Shown here: positions 6,277 to 6,459 of the stretch, in pieces
Layout of the letters: every line of letters starts with the position of its first letter
How positions within the stretch are numbered: position 1 is the first letter of the stretch
Assembly (NCBI GenBank): GCA_002359075.1
Contig: DEQA01000292.1
Location: 1 to 6,459, forward strand
Length of the DNA: 6,459 bases
Source: Planococcaceae bacterium UBA3378
GTDB lineage: Bacteria > Bacillota > Bacilli > Bacillales_A > Planococcaceae
Reading direction: 5' to 3'
Notes under the pieces: generated by a model
Databases searched by the model: none
What the model was told of the DNA's origin: nothing
Seen by the model: the letters and a program-made list of their open reading frames with translations, nothing else
Made by a program: the position numbers and the translations under genes

Positions 6277-6375
6277 ATATGCTCAATGAGTTTTGGTAAA
6301 TGGGTATATCCAACTAATTTTGCTACTAAGTCCAGGAAAGTTAATATAATTAAAATTTTGATTTTTTAAAATATA

Positions 6376-6412
6376 TTGACATAATTTCTCCCGACCGATA
6401 ATCTAGTATTAT
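6376..6412 (+). promoter_or_regulatory. probable promoter of the gene at the window end, with overlapping inverted repeat
   Basis: TTGACA at 6376-6381 is a perfect -35. A -10 may be GATAAT (6397-6402, five of six matches, 15-base spacer) or TAATCT (6399-6404, 17-base spacer). The inverted repeat ATAAT (6398-6402) and ATTAT (6408-6412), separated by CTAGT, overlaps the -10 and could be an operator. The start codon at 6457 gives a leader of about 45 bases. Confidence 0.5.
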
Positions 6413-6443
6413 TAAGCATTTTCTAAACAACATCTAGAATATT

Positions 6444-6450
6444 GGGGGAG
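6444..6450 (+). promoter_or_regulatory. ribosome binding site of the next gene
   Basis: GGGGGAG ends 6 bases before ATG 6457 and only 1 base before ATG 6452, so the second ATG is favoured. It shows that a + strand gene begins at the window's edge. Confidence 0.6.
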
Positions 6451-6456
6451 TATGGG

Positions 6457-6459
6457 ATG
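6457..6459 (+). CDS. start of a further gene, product unknown (only the start codon is in the window)
   Basis: The ATG at 6457-6459 follows a GGGGGAG ribosome binding site at proper spacing and a promoter-like TTGACA about 80 bases upstream. Nothing of the product is visible. It has its own promoter signals, so it is probably not part of the msrAB-kinase operon. Confidence 0.45.

Larger units (their letters stand above)
6070..6456. other. AT-rich intergenic region downstream of the kinase gene
   Basis: This stretch of about 390 bases is clearly more AT-rich than the genes before it. I find no convincing terminator after the kinase: AGC-AAAA-GCT at 6073-6082 is too short. Present are two TTGACA elements (6248-6253 and 6376-6381), a 9-base inverted repeat TTCTATTAA (6146-6154) with TTAATAGAA (6192-6200), and an open minus-strand frame at 6192-6365 that reads protein-like but has no good start. 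No gene in it can be asserted. Confidence 0.5.

Noticed and set aside
6286..6369. Plus-strand frame of 27 codons after the distal TTGACA
   Set aside because: It has no ribosome binding site and is too short and AT-rich to tell from chance.

Overview
The window looks like chromosomal DNA of a low-GC Gram-positive bacterium (Bacillota, probably Bacillales). The evidence is the strong AGGAGG-type ribosome binding sites, the use of TTG as a start, two lipoprotein signal peptides followed directly by exported redox domains, and a YesM/YesN-type two-component system. No rRNA, tRNA, insertion sequence or CRISPR array is visible. Genus cannot be read from the sequence.

Layout, all on the + strand. 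(1) 1-506: the 3' part of an NAD(P)-binding oxidoreductase of the NmrA/YwnB type. (2) 639-788: an unrecognised 49-residue basic, charged protein with its own ribosome binding site. A long gap (789-1197) follows, with a strong intrinsic terminator at 866-900. (3) 1198-4363 and on to 6069: five tightly packed genes. They are a CcdA-type membrane thiol-disulfide transporter, a thioredoxin-like lipoprotein (Etrx/TlpA type), a lipoprotein fusing MsrA and MsrB methionine sulfoxide reductases, an AraC-type response regulator and a sensor histidine kinase. (4) 6070-6456: an AT-rich gap with promoter-like elements. A well-placed ribosome binding site there leads to an ATG on the last three bases of the window.

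How the genes work together: CcdA would carry electrons from cytoplasmic thioredoxin across the membrane to the CxxC of the lipoprotein. The lipoprotein would then reduce MsrAB, which repairs oxidised methionine on the outer face of the membrane. The kinase and regulator overlap by ATGA and follow msrAB after 64 bases. The same gene order (ccdA, etrx, msrAB, rr09, hk09) is, from memory, found in Streptococcus pneumoniae, so the association is old or has been exchanged. The extracellular sensor domain has no cysteine but has seven methionines in 35 residues, which suggests that the kinase may sense methionine oxidation and be a substrate of the adjacent MsrAB. That is a hypothesis, not something the sequence proves.
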